The position numbers were made by a program, and so were the translations under genes. The notes beneath the pieces are model-generated. The model searched no databases. It had not been told where the DNA came from and saw only the letters and a list, made by a program, of their open reading frames with translations. Positions 10,304 through 22,460 of a DNA stretch of 64,000 nucleotides are shown in pieces (within the stretch, counting starts at the first letter, position 1; every line of letters begins with the position of its first letter). The DNA comes from Caenorhabditis elegans (Eukaryota; Nematoda; Chromadorea; Rhabditida; Rhabditidae), in assembly GCF_000002985.6 (NCBI RefSeq), contig NC_003283.11, forward strand, positions 2,294,001-2,358,000. Direction: 5' to 3'.

Positions 10304-13300
10304 TTAATATAAACACTTTAAAATACAAAGAAAAACAGCGGTTACACCATTAACGCTTATTTGTGCTGACTTTGTAGTGGTCTGTATTGGAGACACTGTA
10401 GTAGTGTTGGTGGGGAGCACGAGCACTGAAAATTGTAATCATGATTTTTTTTCTCTCTTTTTAGCTTACTAATTTCACAAAAATCTCCATAAAACCCTGG
10501 AGGACAACTGCAAATTCCGAAAGAATACGTGGCAAGTAGTAGTAAAAGATTCGGTGGAGAATAAGTTTTCCCGCATTGTCGGTAGCCGAGACTATCCACA
10601 TTGTCAGGGTACTTTTTGGTACCTTGAAATAATTTTTGGTTGCTTAGATATTAATAACCTAAATTAGTTTCCCCATACCACTACACTATCTGAGATGAAA
10701 TCGTAAGAACATGAGTTGGTATCTCGTTGAGCATTTCCCAATTTCACATAGCTTACTGGTTGATCGTATCTCTGTCTGTTCACAATTTCTGAAATTTTAG
10801 GTTTTGGGAAAAAACGTTCAAGTTTTCTTACGAATTTCCAAATCGGTGGGCACAATGTGATTGGTAGTTTTCAGTGTGGTGAAGATTGGCTGCGAATCAG
10901 AGGAGCCTGAAAAATCGAATTTGCGTGTTGGTTTTGGTGAAACGTAGACTCTAGAACGTTCCAGATTTTTCTAGAAAATTTTTTTCTCAGAAAGTTTGAA
11001 TTCTCGCAAAATGTTTTTCTCAGAGAATTTGAATTTTAAAAAACCCACCAGCTTTTCTCGAACTACATTAATCCTACAGTACTCCGGCCATTCTCTTCAA
11101 AGGCTCAAAATAAAATTTTTCCTGTACTACAGTCATCCTACAGTAATACTACAGTACCCCGACGAAATCCCCCCACTAATACTAATCCAACATCTCTTCA
11201 TAAACCAGAACTTTGCAGACTACAAAGACTACATCCACCCTTACTTCTTTGTGAAATAATTTGAGTTGAAGCATTGTCATCATTGGTAGCTGCCGTAAAT
11301 CCCAGAACCAAACCCACTGAAGTCTTTTGTCTAACTGTAATTTGACATCCGCCAGTTGTAGATAATGCAGAGAGTTTCCATTTTCCACTTGCAAATAATT
11401 TAGAATCTGAAATCATTCCTAAATATACCACATCCTATCTCTAAATCCCTACCAATTCTAATTGACATAAAGTTAGGGTTTTTGTAGGTTACATAATTAG
11501 AAATCGAGACCGAAGCACCTGAAAGTTTGTTGATTCCTGAAGTTTATTCTCACAATCAGCCGATTATAAACTATCACTTGAACTACTGAAAAATCAGCAC
11601 CATCCTCAAAATATCCATCGATTTCTAGAGCCGTGTCATGGCAGTTCTAAAATTAAAAAAAGTTAATCAGTAATGAAATACATTTGATTTGATACATATT
11701 GCTCATTATCAGTTGTCAAAGTGGTGACTGTCATCATGTCCTTGAAAATTGGAAATATCTGAAAATCAGTAGTTTTTCTGGTATTCTAGCAGGAAAACTC
11801 ACAGAGTTCTCGGTTTTTCCGAGTGGAATGAGTCGCCCGTTTGTCATTTTTTGAACCAGCTCCAATTGCTTTGGCAGTGCGAAAATTTCAGTCGTCACTC
11901 CATCAGCAATAGTAAGAAAGTTTATCTTAAAAAATTGAATTTTTTATCATTTTTTCTTGTTTGCATAACTCCTAACCTCAATATCTCTTTTCACAAGATC
12001 CCAGTTTCTTGTCAAATTTTGTGCATTCTTTACTGCTTGATTTGTAAAGTAATACACTAGAGCCGTTGGCAGAATATTCATTTTCTGAGCGTGTATGATC
12101 GATAACAATCCCATAGTGTTATCCAGATTATCAGTCAATTCCAAGGAATTTACCAGCTTTGAGAATTTTTCTGCGAAGATTTTTGGATTATAAGAACTGA
12201 ATAGAACATGGGATTCTGAAATTTATTTTGCATTATATATGATAATTGGGTATCTGTAAACCTGCAGAGTCATGAGCAATTAAAGTGAACTCTTTTTTAT
12301 ATTCAGAAGTTGTGCTAGAATTAACCAGTTCGAGAATATCATTTATTTCCCTTGCAAGCGTTTTATAGACTTGCTCGTTTCCAGAGTGTTGCTCCAAAAT
12401 AAAAATGAACTGAAATTTAGGGCTGCAAATTTGCACTGCATCTAGTGATCTACCTGTCTTGGCTCTTGGAGTCTCGGATCATTGATAGAATCTAGATTCT
12501 TTTTACTACATGTATCCGTATTATTTTTGGAAACATTGGTAGTAAGTTCATTAGCGTTTCCAGAAAGATCGTGAGCATTGTGATCGCCTGAAAAATAACA
12601 GTCTGATAGGGATCCATATTGAAGACTTACTTTCAATGCAGTATCCTGGTGTGGTCCTTTGCTGATTCTACCCGTTGTAGTAAAATGTGTGCAGTTGCCT
12701 AAAAATTACGATTTGCTGAATTTTTTGTTCCTAAAAATATACTTTTTGCTCCTAAAAATATACTTTTGAAAATGGTGTTTTCAATAAATCTCACCGATAA
12801 CTGCCATTCCATTTCCCACATCAATATGCATATCGTCATTGTAATTGAAAAGAAGCGTATTTTTCGATTGGATGAACATTCGGTAGTTGTATGTTGTTCC
12901 ATTTTGGCAATGAATTGTTACAGTATCCCCAATGTTGCTGGCCGGGGAGTAGAGCTAAAAATAATAAGTTTCATGGGGTTTTTACGGGAAAGACTATTTT
13001 TTTCAATGGACTCTCTTGACACAACATTGGACCTCGAAGAATCCTTTAAGACCACATATGATGCTCCAAAATGACTTTTTTTAAATCTTACCCTATAAGA
13101 ATCTCCTTCTGCAACTATTGTAGCCTCCGAAATTGATGGAACTGTTGTCTCTGAAATACAAATATTAAAATTTCAGAAAATAGCATCAAGCAACTTACGC
13201 AAAGATGAACGAATTGTGAGCAATATGTACACCAGATCACCATCATTATCAACATATGTCTGCAGTTGTTCATCTGTAGTTTTTCCATATCCAATTTGCA

Positions 13301-15159
13301 CGTTCTCTGGGAAATACTGAACTCCAATAACATTCAGAAGAGCATTGGATAGATCATTTGAGTCCTTGATGAAAAATGTGTCTCCGTGATTTGTGAGTGA
13401 AAGCCTTCGATAGACATCAACGCCATTTGATAAGAAGTTTGTTCGAGCAGGTAGGGACAGGAAGAATGAGTACTGAAAAATACGTGTTCCTCCGGCAAAA
13501 CATTGATGTTTTTATGAAAATATTTAAAATCAATCCCCACTCTTCCGATCTGTAAAACTTACTTTAGATCTCCATATAAGCGAGATTTGGAGTACACTCT
13601 GTTCGGCATTTTTATCTGTGAATCTATGTGACCATGCCGTTGCATCTGATGCTGGACTATCCGTAAATACAAGAACCAATGCATGTGCTTGCATTTTCGG
13701 ATACGTCTGTTGTGCATTCTGGATGGCAGTAAGTACGGGTTGTGTGTCATCTCCATCGAAGAGAGTCATATTGTTGAAGAAGCTGATGACGTCATCTGGG
13801 TTTTCAGTGAACAACTTTTGAATTTTTGTGTGAGACTGAGATTCAACAAATCCGTAGACAATATAGTTTTCAATCCAGTTATTTACAACACCTTTAGAGT
13901 TCTAGAATAAAATAAATAGAAAATAGTCAAAGCCGATAAAGTGAACACCTTTGAAACTTTTGAGATCATCTCCTTGAAATTGTTTTTCAAAGAGTCCAAT
14001 TGCATCTTCATTGTGGTTTTTGTATTGAATACAATTATGAATGATCGCTTCTCAAGATCCATTTGCTCCTCATTTGGTGGCCGACATCCACGCAGTCCAC
14101 AATACCTATCGTACCATCCAGGTGCACATGCACATCGGTTTTTGTCAGGAACTGCCCAGCGTTGGCATCTGAAAAATGAAATTTAGAATTTCCAGTCTAA
14201 AACCTATAGCATATGCAACTGATGCTAATTTACTCTCACTAATATAAGTGTATGACCAACCCAAAAATTGCTGATTGGTTCAAAAATGTATGTGACATAG
14301 CGCTTATTGGCATTTTCGAAAAGCAATTTTTGTTGTGTACTTTTTATCACAATTTTTCGTGGGGAGGAACACGACTCGGCAAGTTCAAACAATTGAAAAT
14401 CAGTTATCAGTATTTTATTTTCGATTGCGGAAAGCAATTTTTGTTCTGATATGTTTCGAACACGTTTAAAATGTTTTAACTCCGTCACAGTTCATCTTTC
14501 CTATAGGTGTCAAAAACTTTTTATCACAATTTTTTCGCGACTAGGAACAAGACTCGGCAAGTTCAAAAAATCAGAAATTGGTTATCAGTGACTCTTTCGC
14601 ATGCGATTATACCGTTTTATCTGGTATTTTATTTTAAGCTACCGTATTCCATCTATTGGTATGTCCTACCTATTAGTGTTGCACTTTCTAATAGTCTTGC
14701 GTCTACTTTTTTAGTTAGAACCCGCCTCACAATCTTTGACAAAATTTTTGAGGTTACTGAGCCTTTTTGTTTCAATTACATACAAACAAATTTTCTAAAT
14801 TTCCAAATGAAATGGAAACTCTTTCAAGTAAAAACTATAAAACAGAAAAATGTTCTGAAAATTAGTCTTGCACTTCCTAATACATAGTATTGCAGTCATT
14901 CTAATAAAGGAAATACGGTATGTTAATTTATCGCACTTGATATTTTCACAAAGTCTTCCATCGACAAAACCCGGGCACAAACAGTCTGTTGAATTTATTG
15001 GAGTACCAAGGTTTTGGCAATTTGCAAGTTGAGCCGAAATTTCTGAAAGTTGAAAAAATTGAAACGGAAGCCATGTAAGTACTACAATATAACATACTAA
15101 CCAGGAAAAAATGCAGAACCTGCCAAGAAAATAAGGAGCGAATAATGTCTCGTTTTCAT
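10304..15159 (-). CDS. VWA-like / EGF-like secreted protein, copy 1 (frame uncertain mid-gene)
   Basis: Minus-strand multi-exon gene. Exon 1 (15102-15159) is a signal peptide, MKTRHYSLLIFLAGSAFFP. Exon 2 (14937-15042) and the start of exon 3 (13949-14168) form EGF-like modules (STDCLCPGFVDGRLCENI; CACAPGWYDRYCGLRGC). Exons 3-5 (13563-13901, 13199-13472) form a VWA-like fold (RSFIIVFNTKTT, ALVLVFTDSPASDATAW). Exons 13092-13154 and 12795-12954 follow. Further exons (12454-12587, 12262-12409, 11977-12215 and onward to about 10,304) resemble a second VWA-like unit (FIFILEQHSGNEQVY), a domain with TTGGCQITVRQ, a last EGF-like CSCPPGFYGDFCE and a Thr-rich, hydrophobic tail. Compared with copy 2, an exon between 12,795 and 12,694 is missing, and the joined exons do not stay in frame. 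It may be two genes or a decaying gene. No named function is recognised. Confidence 0.65.
14642..14918. mobile_element. TA-flanked MITE with CCGTATT ends, 277 bp
   Basis: Inverted ends CCGTATTCCATCTATTGG and CCGTATTTCCTTTATTAG, flanked by TA on each side (14640-14641, 14919-14920). It lies in the intron after exon 2. The paralogous site in copy 2 holds a 50-bp remnant. Tc1/mariner-type target preference; no coding capacity. Confidence 0.8.
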
Positions 15160-15763
15160 GATTCAACCTGAAATTTTTTTATGAATCTAAACTTCGAGCA
15201 AGAAAATTAATAAAAGAATAGGAAAATATTAGACTCAGAATTGGGGAACGCAGAAAATCAGCCTTGTACCTACGGACAGACACCATTTTTTGGCAGGCGC
15301 TAAGATACCGTGGAAGCCTACCATGGCCTACCTACCGTACTGCTCACCGTCTCAATTCTTTTTATTGCTTTTCCAATCAGCTCTGCATTTTTGCGTTAGA
15401 GTAAACAATTATATTTCCAATTAATTAAAAGTAATTTTTCCAACTTCTAGTTTCAAACAGAAGTTCCAACTCATTTTTAATTGAAAGAATAACTGAAATC
15501 CGAGAGATACTGGCAAATTGCAAAGATGTAAGCAGAGTTTATAGGTAAAACCCGGAATTACTATACCTAGTCTCTTATTCGAACATGAAAGTATCTCTTT
15601 GTTAACGCAATAGAATTGCGCTCAGAAAACACTCAAACACCCAGAAAAAAAGTTCCGAAAATGAGAAGTTCACCATGTCTCGTTCAGGGATACAAATGCT
15701 TTTGCTTATCAATTTTCTTTAAAAACTTAGTTTCATTGGAAAAAGATAGTGAGTTTTGGTCAA

Positions 15764-15899
15764 GCTCTGGTAAAACGAGTTCGATCGACACCAGAGTACG
15801 ATTTTCAATTCCGTGTCAATTGTAATGTTGTCCAATTGACGCAGGAACACGCAGCTTTGACAGACTCTGGCGTCGATCAACCTCGTTTTACCAGAGAAG
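15764..15899. mobile_element. Palindromic MITE, CTCTGGTAAAACGAG ends (arm 1 copy)
   Basis: CTCTGGTAAAACGAGTTCG at the left is mirrored by CGTTTTACCAGAG at the right, with an inner CACCAGAGT/ACTCTGGCG pair giving a second level of symmetry. A sister copy lies at about 16,408-16,519, at the mirrored place in the other arm of the inverted duplication. Confidence 0.75.
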
Positions 15900-16109
15900 T
15901 AGACCGATTGAACAAAGTGTGGTTCAATTTGTTAACAAAAAACATTATAAAAAAGAAAATAGGATTTACTTCAACTGACAGCAACTTCTTTAAACTATGA
16001 AACTCTTATTGAGCATCGTCGGGTGGCACTAGATAACTGTACAGCCCTCGTGTGGCAAGATCGATCTGCTTCCGTCTGACAATTTTTGGAGCTTTGTTGT
16101 TTCACAGTT

Positions 16110-16365
16110 GATTTCTGGCAATTACCGAAGTTGCCGAAAGCTGAAAATTTCGCCAACCGGCAACTAGGTTTCAACTTTTTTTTGAAATTATATTTTTGAC
16201 CGTTTTGGAAAAACGCATGGTCGTTTTTTTCGTTTTCAGTGAAATGTTCGCATTTTTCAGGCTCTCTGCAATCTTTTTTCTGACCTACAAGATGTTTGAC
16301 ATTGATATTGGCAATTGCCGAAGTTGCCGAACCCAAAAAATTCCGGCAACCGGCAACTTTGTTGC
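16110..16365. repeat. Palindromic GGCAACTTCGG/CCGAAGTTGCC repeat at duplication axis
   Basis: ATTACCGAAGTTGCCGAAAG ... CCGGCAAC is followed about 200 bases later by ATTGCCGAAGTTGCCGAACC ... CCGGCAAC. It sits between the two MITE copies, near the symmetry axis of the VWA duplication, and resembles the GGCAAATTGCCG repeats at 43-45 and 60 kb. Confidence 0.5.
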
Positions 16366-16407
16366 ACAGCCCCACCCTTCGTTCAGTCATCTATCGGTAT
16401 GTTTCTC

Positions 16408-16519
16408 TGGTAAAACGAGTTTGATCGACACCAGAGTCCAGCAACAAAATGCTGTACAATCTACGCCTGTACACCCAGCTTCAAATGTACTCTGGCGTCG
16501 ATCGAACACGTTTTACCAG
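16408..16519. mobile_element. Palindromic MITE, CTCTGGTAAAACGAG ends (arm 2 copy)
   Basis: Same ends and same flanking sequence (on the opposite strand) as the copy at 15,764, so the insertion predates the inverted duplication. The middle has diverged. Confidence 0.7.
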
Positions 16520-17289
16520 AGCTTGCCCGAATCAAAACTTACTATCTTTTGCCTATGAAACTAAGTTTTCAAAGAAATTTGATAAGCAAAAGTATTTGTT
16601 TCCTTGGACGAGGTGGACTTCTCATTTCCGGCACGTTTTTCTGAGTTTTAGTTATTTTTAAAAAGAGTTTTTGAGTATTTTCTAAGCGCAATTCTATTCT
16701 AGAGAAACTTTCATATTCAAATATGAGGCTATAAAAATTCTGGGTGTTACCAATTAACTCTGCCCACATCACTACAATTTGCCAGTCAATCTTTTTTCTC
16801 AAGGATTTCAGATATTATTTCAACTAAAAATAAGTTGGAACTTCTGTTTGAAAGTGGAAGTGAAATTTTTCAAGTAATGCAGAGCTGATTGAAAAAGCAA
16901 TGAAAATAATTGAGACAGTGAGCAGTACAGTGCGTCCAACTTCTATAGCACCCCCCTCCAATTTGGCGGTATAGAGCTTTTCAAATTTTTTTTTTGAAAA
17001 GTGTTAATGCACTTCGATAGCAAATGTAAAAAAACCTATGCTCCCCAATTTTTATTATGAAATCTCAAAAATTACGGAAATTAGGTCAAAATATATACAA
17101 GTATACGTTAGATAGGCCACGGTAGGTTTCTTAGCGCCTGCCTATAAATGGTGTTTGTCCGTAGGTACAAGGCTGATTTTTCAGATGTACAACTTCTTCG
17201 TTCTCCAATTCTGAGTATTATATTTCGCTACTCTTTTATCAATTTTCTTGCTTGAAGTTCAGCTATTTATGAAAATTTTCAGGTTGAAT

Positions 17290-19809
17290 CATGAAAACAA
17301 GACATTATTCGCTCCTCATTTTCTTGGCAGCCTCTGCACTTTTTCCTGGTTAGTTTCTAATATTTTATTACTTTCATGGCTTACTTTTCAATTTTTTCAA
17401 CTTTCAGAAATTTCGGCTCAACTTGCAAATTGCCAAAACCTTGGTACTCCAATAAATTCAACAGACTGTTTGTGCCCGGGTTTTGTCGATGGAAGACTTT
17501 GTGAAAATATCAAGTGCGATAAATTAACATACCGTATTTCCTTTATTAGTCTTGCATACAAGACGAATAGAGGAAGTACGGTAGCTTAAAATAAAAGTAC
17601 CAGAGAAAACGGTATAATCGCATGCGAAAGAGTCACTGATAACAAATTCTCGATTTTTCGAACTTTTCGAGTCTTGTTCCTTGTCGCGAAAAAATTTTGA
17701 TAAAAAATTTGTGTTATGTATTCTATCGTATAAGAAGAGTGTATTATGCAAACGAATAAGAAAGAGAATGACAAATTGTAGATGAGCAGCCAAGAGATTA
17801 TATTAGTTACTAGTATGAAAGTAAGAACTGAAGTTGTTGAAGCAGTTGGGCGCACTTTATAAGCAATATGTGGAATGCTGTGATAAGATCTTCCACGTCC
17901 GCCATAAAGAACGTTCAAGTGACTTCCCAACAGTTTTTAACACCTAACATCACGAAATTTCGATATAGAAATAAAGAAAATTAATGATTCATATTTTGAA
18001 ATTAAAAAAAAACGTCACAAAATGAATATCTGGAAATTCTCAATTTCATTTCTTAGATGCCAAAACTGGGCAGTTCCTGACAAAAACCGATGTGCATGTG
18101 CACCTGGATGGTACGATAGGTATTGTGGACTGCGTGGATGTTTTATTTTAGAACTCTAAAGGTGTTGTGGATAACTGGATTGAAAACTATATCGTCTATG
18201 GATTTGTTCAATCTGAGTCAAACACTAAAATTCAAAAATTGTTCACTGAAAACCCAGATGACGTCATCAGCTTCTTCAACAATATGACTCTCTTCGATGG
18301 TGATGACACACAACCCGTACTTACTGCCATCCAGAATGCACAACAGACGTATCCGAAAATGTAAGCTCACGCATTGGTTCTTGTATTTACGGATAGTCCA
18401 GCATCAGATGCAACGGCATGGTCACATAGATTCACAGATAAAAATGCCGAACAGAGTGTACTCCAAATCTCGCTTATATGGAGATCTAAAGTAAGTTTTA
18501 GAGATTTTCATAAAAGCTGGAAAATATTGTATTTAATTAACCACATTTTATTAAACTGTACAAATTCAGTACTCAATCTTCCTGTCCCTACCTGCTCGAA
18601 CAAACTTCTCATCAAATGGCGTTGATGTCTATCGAAGACTTTCCCTTACAAATCACGGAGACACATTTTTCATCAAGGACTCAAATGATTTATCCAATGC
18701 TCTTTTGATTGTTATTGGAGTTCAGTATTTCCCAGAGAACGTGCAAATTGGATATGGAAAAACTACAGATGAACAACTGCAGACATATGTTGATAATGAT
18801 GGTGATCTGGTGTACATATTGCTCACAATTCGTTCATCTTTGCGTAAGTTGCTTGATGCAATATTCTGAAATTTTAATATTTGTATTTCAGAGGCAACAG
18901 TTCCATCAATTTCGGAGGCTACAATAGTTGCAGAAGGAGATTCTTATAGGGTAAGATTTAAAAAAAAATCACGTTGAGGCATAATATATGTATAGTGAGA
19001 TTTTTGCACGTTAAAAATTTCTTCGAGGTTTAATGTGGTGCCAAGAGAGTCCATTGCAAAAAAAAAACTTTCCCAAAATAACAGAATACAGCAGCGGCAA
19101 GTCCATAGAAAACCCCATGAAACTTACTATTTTTAGCTCTACTCCCCGGCCAGCAATATTGGGGATACTGTAACAATTCTTTGCCAAAATGGAACAAGAT
19201 ACAACTACCGAATGTTCATCCAATCAAAAAATACGCTTCTTTTCAATTACAATGACGATATGCATATTGATGTGGGAAATGGAATGGCAGTTATCGGTGA
19301 GATTTTTTGGAAACTCCCTTTTCAATGAACATTTCTAGGAATTGAAATGTTTGCAACTATGCAAACGTATGGATTTCCACAATGGCAGAATAGCAGTTAC
19401 GATGTGAGATCATCTGATGGCAAGCTGCTCAGAGAAAAGTTCTACGCATCAACAAGACCTCAACAAGACTGCACGTTTTTGTATGGGTTCCCGGCTTGGA
19501 AAACTTTGTCATGTCCACCAGGACCGATCATGTGAGTTAATTAGATATGTATTCAGCAGATCGTGATTTTTAGGCAACTGCACACATTTTACTACAACGG
19601 ATACAATCAGCAAAGGATCACACCAGGATACTGTATTGAAAGTGAGTTTTCAATATGGATCCCTACCAGGCTGTCATTTTTCAGGCGATCACAATGCTCG
19701 GGATCTTTCTGGAAACGCAGAAACGCTGAATGAACTGACTATCAATGTTTCCAAAATTAATATGGATACATTAAGTAAAAAGAATGCGGTTTCTATCAAT
19801 GAGCTCTAG
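17290..19809 (+). pseudogene. VWA-like / EGF-like gene, inverted copy 2 (damaged)
   Basis: It begins with the same signal peptide (MKTRHYSLLIFLAASALFP) and EGF exon (about 17,409-17,508). The next exon keeps CACAPGWYDRYCGLRGC but then runs into AACTCTAAAGG of the following exon: the end of this exon and nearly all of the following intron (about 260 bases) are deleted, creating an early TAA. A further nonsense change (CAA to TAA) follows TYPKM at 18,362. The 3' half is in good order: exons near 18,571-18,844, 18,891-18,950, 19,136-19,295, 19,340-19,530, 19,575-19,640 and 19,685-19,809. These include the exon (EMFATMQTYGFPQWQ) that copy 1 lacks. It ends NAVSINEL then TAG, much earlier than copy 1, so it has no second VWA-like unit. 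Confidence 0.8.
17533..17582. mobile_element. 50-bp palindromic remnant of the CCGTATT MITE
   Basis: CCGTATTTCCTTTATTAGTC is mirrored by GAATAGAGGAAGTACGG with almost no loop, flanked by TA on both sides. It occupies exactly the same intron site as the 277-bp element in copy 1, so it is an internally deleted form of one ancestral insertion. Confidence 0.8.
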
Positions 19810-19961
19810 CATAAATTAAAATTAGATCTTATTATTTAAGTTATGGGCAACAATTTTTTAGTTGACAGATTTTTTTAATTTGCGTTTGATATTCTTTATA
19901 TAAAATTTCAAGCGAAACCGCCTTGAATAACAGGACAAATTTAAAAAGGTTTACTCAAAAT

Positions 19962-21636
19962 TCAGTTCAAATGATTTGAAATTAGAATAGTCGTGAAAAT
20001 TGTCACAATTTTAGCAATTGGACTTGCATTCGAAGGAAGTTGATCTGAAATACAAAATCTCCTAACAAAATAAAAAAAAACAAACCAAACAAACCACATG
20101 TTTTCTCATCAAAGTAGATCAGTTGGTTTTCATTAAGATTTAGAGATTTTTGTAGTTTGTAGCAATATGCTGAATCCGAAGACAGTGCCTCACTATTTTT
20201 GTTGAACCAAATTGTAGAGCGGCCTTTTGTTTTGGCTAGCTTAATTAAAAAATGTTTAGTGTTATTTTTTCGAAAAAACAGATACCTTCAAGTTCGGAAA
20301 AGAAAAATTAGAGAGAAATGGGTTATTTTCAACGGAAATCGCTGGGGTTGAACCATCAAGAGAATAAATATACTTCAGACTTTGCAAAAAATCGATATTT
20401 GTTAAATTTGTGTTATTGACAACGAGCCGTCCAAATATCATTTCCACATATTTTAGTTGGCTCACAAATTGCTCATTTTCAGGTCCTATTACCAAGCTTC
20501 CAAATATTTGAGTACATCCATCAGTTAGTGACGTGGAATTACAAACCGTTCCGTTACTCACGGAACTTGGTAGATCACAGTACTTTCCGTTAATTTCGGG
20601 TGTAAGAACATTATCGCTGCTTAAAAAATTCAGCATTTCTTGGGGAGAAATACAAAAATATCGATCGGGAACCATGATAGTTATGCCAATTTTCATGTCA
20701 TTTCCAAATGGATTTGTGAAGTTCTGGATTCATTTTATTGGATGTTCATCTTAATTTTTCTGATTTGTCATTTACCTTTAATTTTGGCATATTTAACATT
20801 TTCACATTGAAAATTTCCATACTCAAGCATGCTATGGAAGTGAAGTTGATAAGCCCTATTTCGGTCATATTGGAGTTTGCATTCCAAACAAATTGCTGAA
20901 AATTTAATAATTGAAAGTGGGTATCATCGCTTAAAGTGAGTTTGTTTAGAATTTTTTTTTTATTTTTAAAACAACCAATTCCTTCCCTGCGGGCGGCGCG
21001 AAAACGCCTGCCGAGCCCGCATTTCGAATAGTACTGCACGGAATCCGAACATTGTCGGCCGCATCTAAAGCACGGCCTTTGACTTTTCGCGCTAGTGCAG
21101 AAGTGAGGCGTGAGCCGGGCAGGTTGGAGGCAGGCGTCAGGGCATGAAACTTCGCCTGACTTTGATGGAAGCTCTAACATACATACTTATATTAGTACTT
21201 ACAGAAATTGGAGCGTCGGTTGCTGTTCTCCTTTTACGAAACTCTCCACCACATTCCAAAGATTCCAAGCCATCCAGAAATTCACCACTTTTGTGATTAG
21301 TGTTGACCACCGTTAAGCTTCCAATTAGATGTTTCATATTTCGAAATGTCGATTTCAATTGGTCTTCCGTCAAATCACATATTCGATCGATTTTCAGATC
21401 GGCGCATACTGTACTACAGTTTGTGGGGAACCAAGTGACGGTCTCGCTGTTGATGTAATACTCGTAGAAAATGCATTGGTGTTCTGTAAAACTTATATGT
21501 AATTAAGCTGATGAGCAATAAAATTACGGCATTTTTGATTCAAAAATACTTCAGCATATTCTACTTGGGGTATGTTATGCTGGTCACCGTTGCAATATAT
21601 AGAAAAAGCCGAGAAAAAGAAAAGTAGCGCTTTCAT
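19962..21636 (-). CDS. IRLD protein, copy D
   Basis: Minus-strand gene. Exon 1 (about 21,527-21,636) encodes MKALLFFFSAFSIYCNG, a signal peptide, then AEVFLNQKC. The next exon (about 21,203-21,484) holds FPTNCSTVCADL, LTEDQLKSTFRNMKHLIGSL and FLDGLESLECGG. A third exon (about 20,775-20,899) has NMTEIGLINFTSIACLSMEI. The exon 20,284-20,725 holds the main L-domain block: FCISPQEM, GKYC, DGCTQIFGSLVIGPENEQF and TNLTNIDFLQSLKYIYSLDG. It reads straight into AISVENNPFLSNFSFPNLK without the intron found in paralogues. Then come an exon with ALSSDSAYCYKLQKSLNL and a last exon ending in a hydrophobic stretch and TGA at 19,962. The intron between exons 2 and 3 carries a GC-rich GCCGAC repeat. Predicted secreted or membrane-anchored. 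Confidence 0.85.
20985..21150. repeat. GC-rich GCCGAC-family repeat in irld D intron
   Basis: GGGCGGCGCGAAAACGCCTG ... ACATTGTCGGCCGCATCT ... GCAGGTTGGAGGCAGGCGTC, a GC island within the intron, related to the 9.1-kb and 48.2-kb copies. From 21,637 to 22,160 I see no gene. Confidence 0.65.
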
Positions 21637-22162
21637 TGTAATGTTTATTTTGTTAATCATGATGAAATTACAAGTAGTGGGTGGAGCAGCGCAAAGAAAT
21701 AATAACAAATAAAATCATCATAGCTAATCAAAGAGACAGGTGAAACTTTAATAGTTTGTTACAATTTGAAAATGTCATAAAAACAAATTAACTTATGATT
21801 GTTGCATTTGTACGTTACAGTAGTTGAACGTTGTTCAAAAAACTAATTATGTTGCTCCACCCGAGCAACTATTCCGGTTTTGTTCATTTATTTTTATGTT
21901 TATTTTCATGATTTTGACAAAAAGTTTTCAAGCTCTTATCAGAACCAAAAGTTTAATTTTAAGATTTTTTACTAAATAAATATCTTCAAGAGTAACAATT
22001 TTTATCAATTTAGATAAAATGGTTCTGAAATCGTGTTTTTACAGTATTTCAGCCACTACTTTCAGTAGTAGAGAATTCTACAATAGTCCTCCAAATTCAC
22101 CTCGCCTCCCAGTGGATTGCAAAATTTTTCCTTAAAAAATTCTTGCGCCGTATTTTCCTTAT

Positions 22163-22356
22163 TCATCCTAATTTGCGTACCGGTTCAGCATACATTCGAT
22201 CGCCAGGGCGACATCCATAGAGTGAGCTGAACAATGGATACTGGCGAACTGCGGTGTTGATGGATATTTCAAAGGGATGACGTGGTAGAATTGAGTTTTT
22301 TGGTTTGCCTTGGATGCATAATCCGCTCAAAATAGTTTCAAGCGCATTTTTCAACT
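22163..22356 (-). pseudogene. M13 (neprilysin-type) peptidase, C-terminal exon fragment
   Basis: Minus-strand frame preceded by CATGTTTCAG and encoding LKNALETILSGLCIQGKPKN, HPFEISINTAVRQYPLFSSL and YGCRPGDRM, ending at TGA. This matches the last exon of the M13 gene at 24.9 kb almost residue for residue. The central exons, including the zinc site, are missing between this piece and the N-terminal exons at 23.5-24.2 kb, and an irld fragment lies in between. It is therefore one end of a broken gene. Confidence 0.8.
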
Positions 22357-22460
22357 GAAACATGCAATTTTGGCGATGATTTTCTCTCCGGGAACAAGTT
22401 CGTAGAGATTGGGGGCCTACACAAATCAATAAAATCAATGTTCTTTGTTTTACTATTTCT

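Larger units (their letters stand above)
12454..15900. repeat. Left arm of VWA-gene inverted duplication
   Basis: This interval is mirrored, with indels, by about 16,400-19,809. Matches include signal-peptide exon to signal-peptide exon, the spacer phrase CAATCAGCTCTGCATT with its complement, and a MITE at the same place in each arm. The 15,160-15,760 stretch has no gene; it is palindromic spacer upstream of both copies. Confidence 0.8.

Noticed and set aside
15995-16558. Overlapping open frames on both strands at the VWA axis
   Set aside because: They coincide with palindromic MITEs and GGCAACTTCGG repeats and have no domain; open by repeat composition only.
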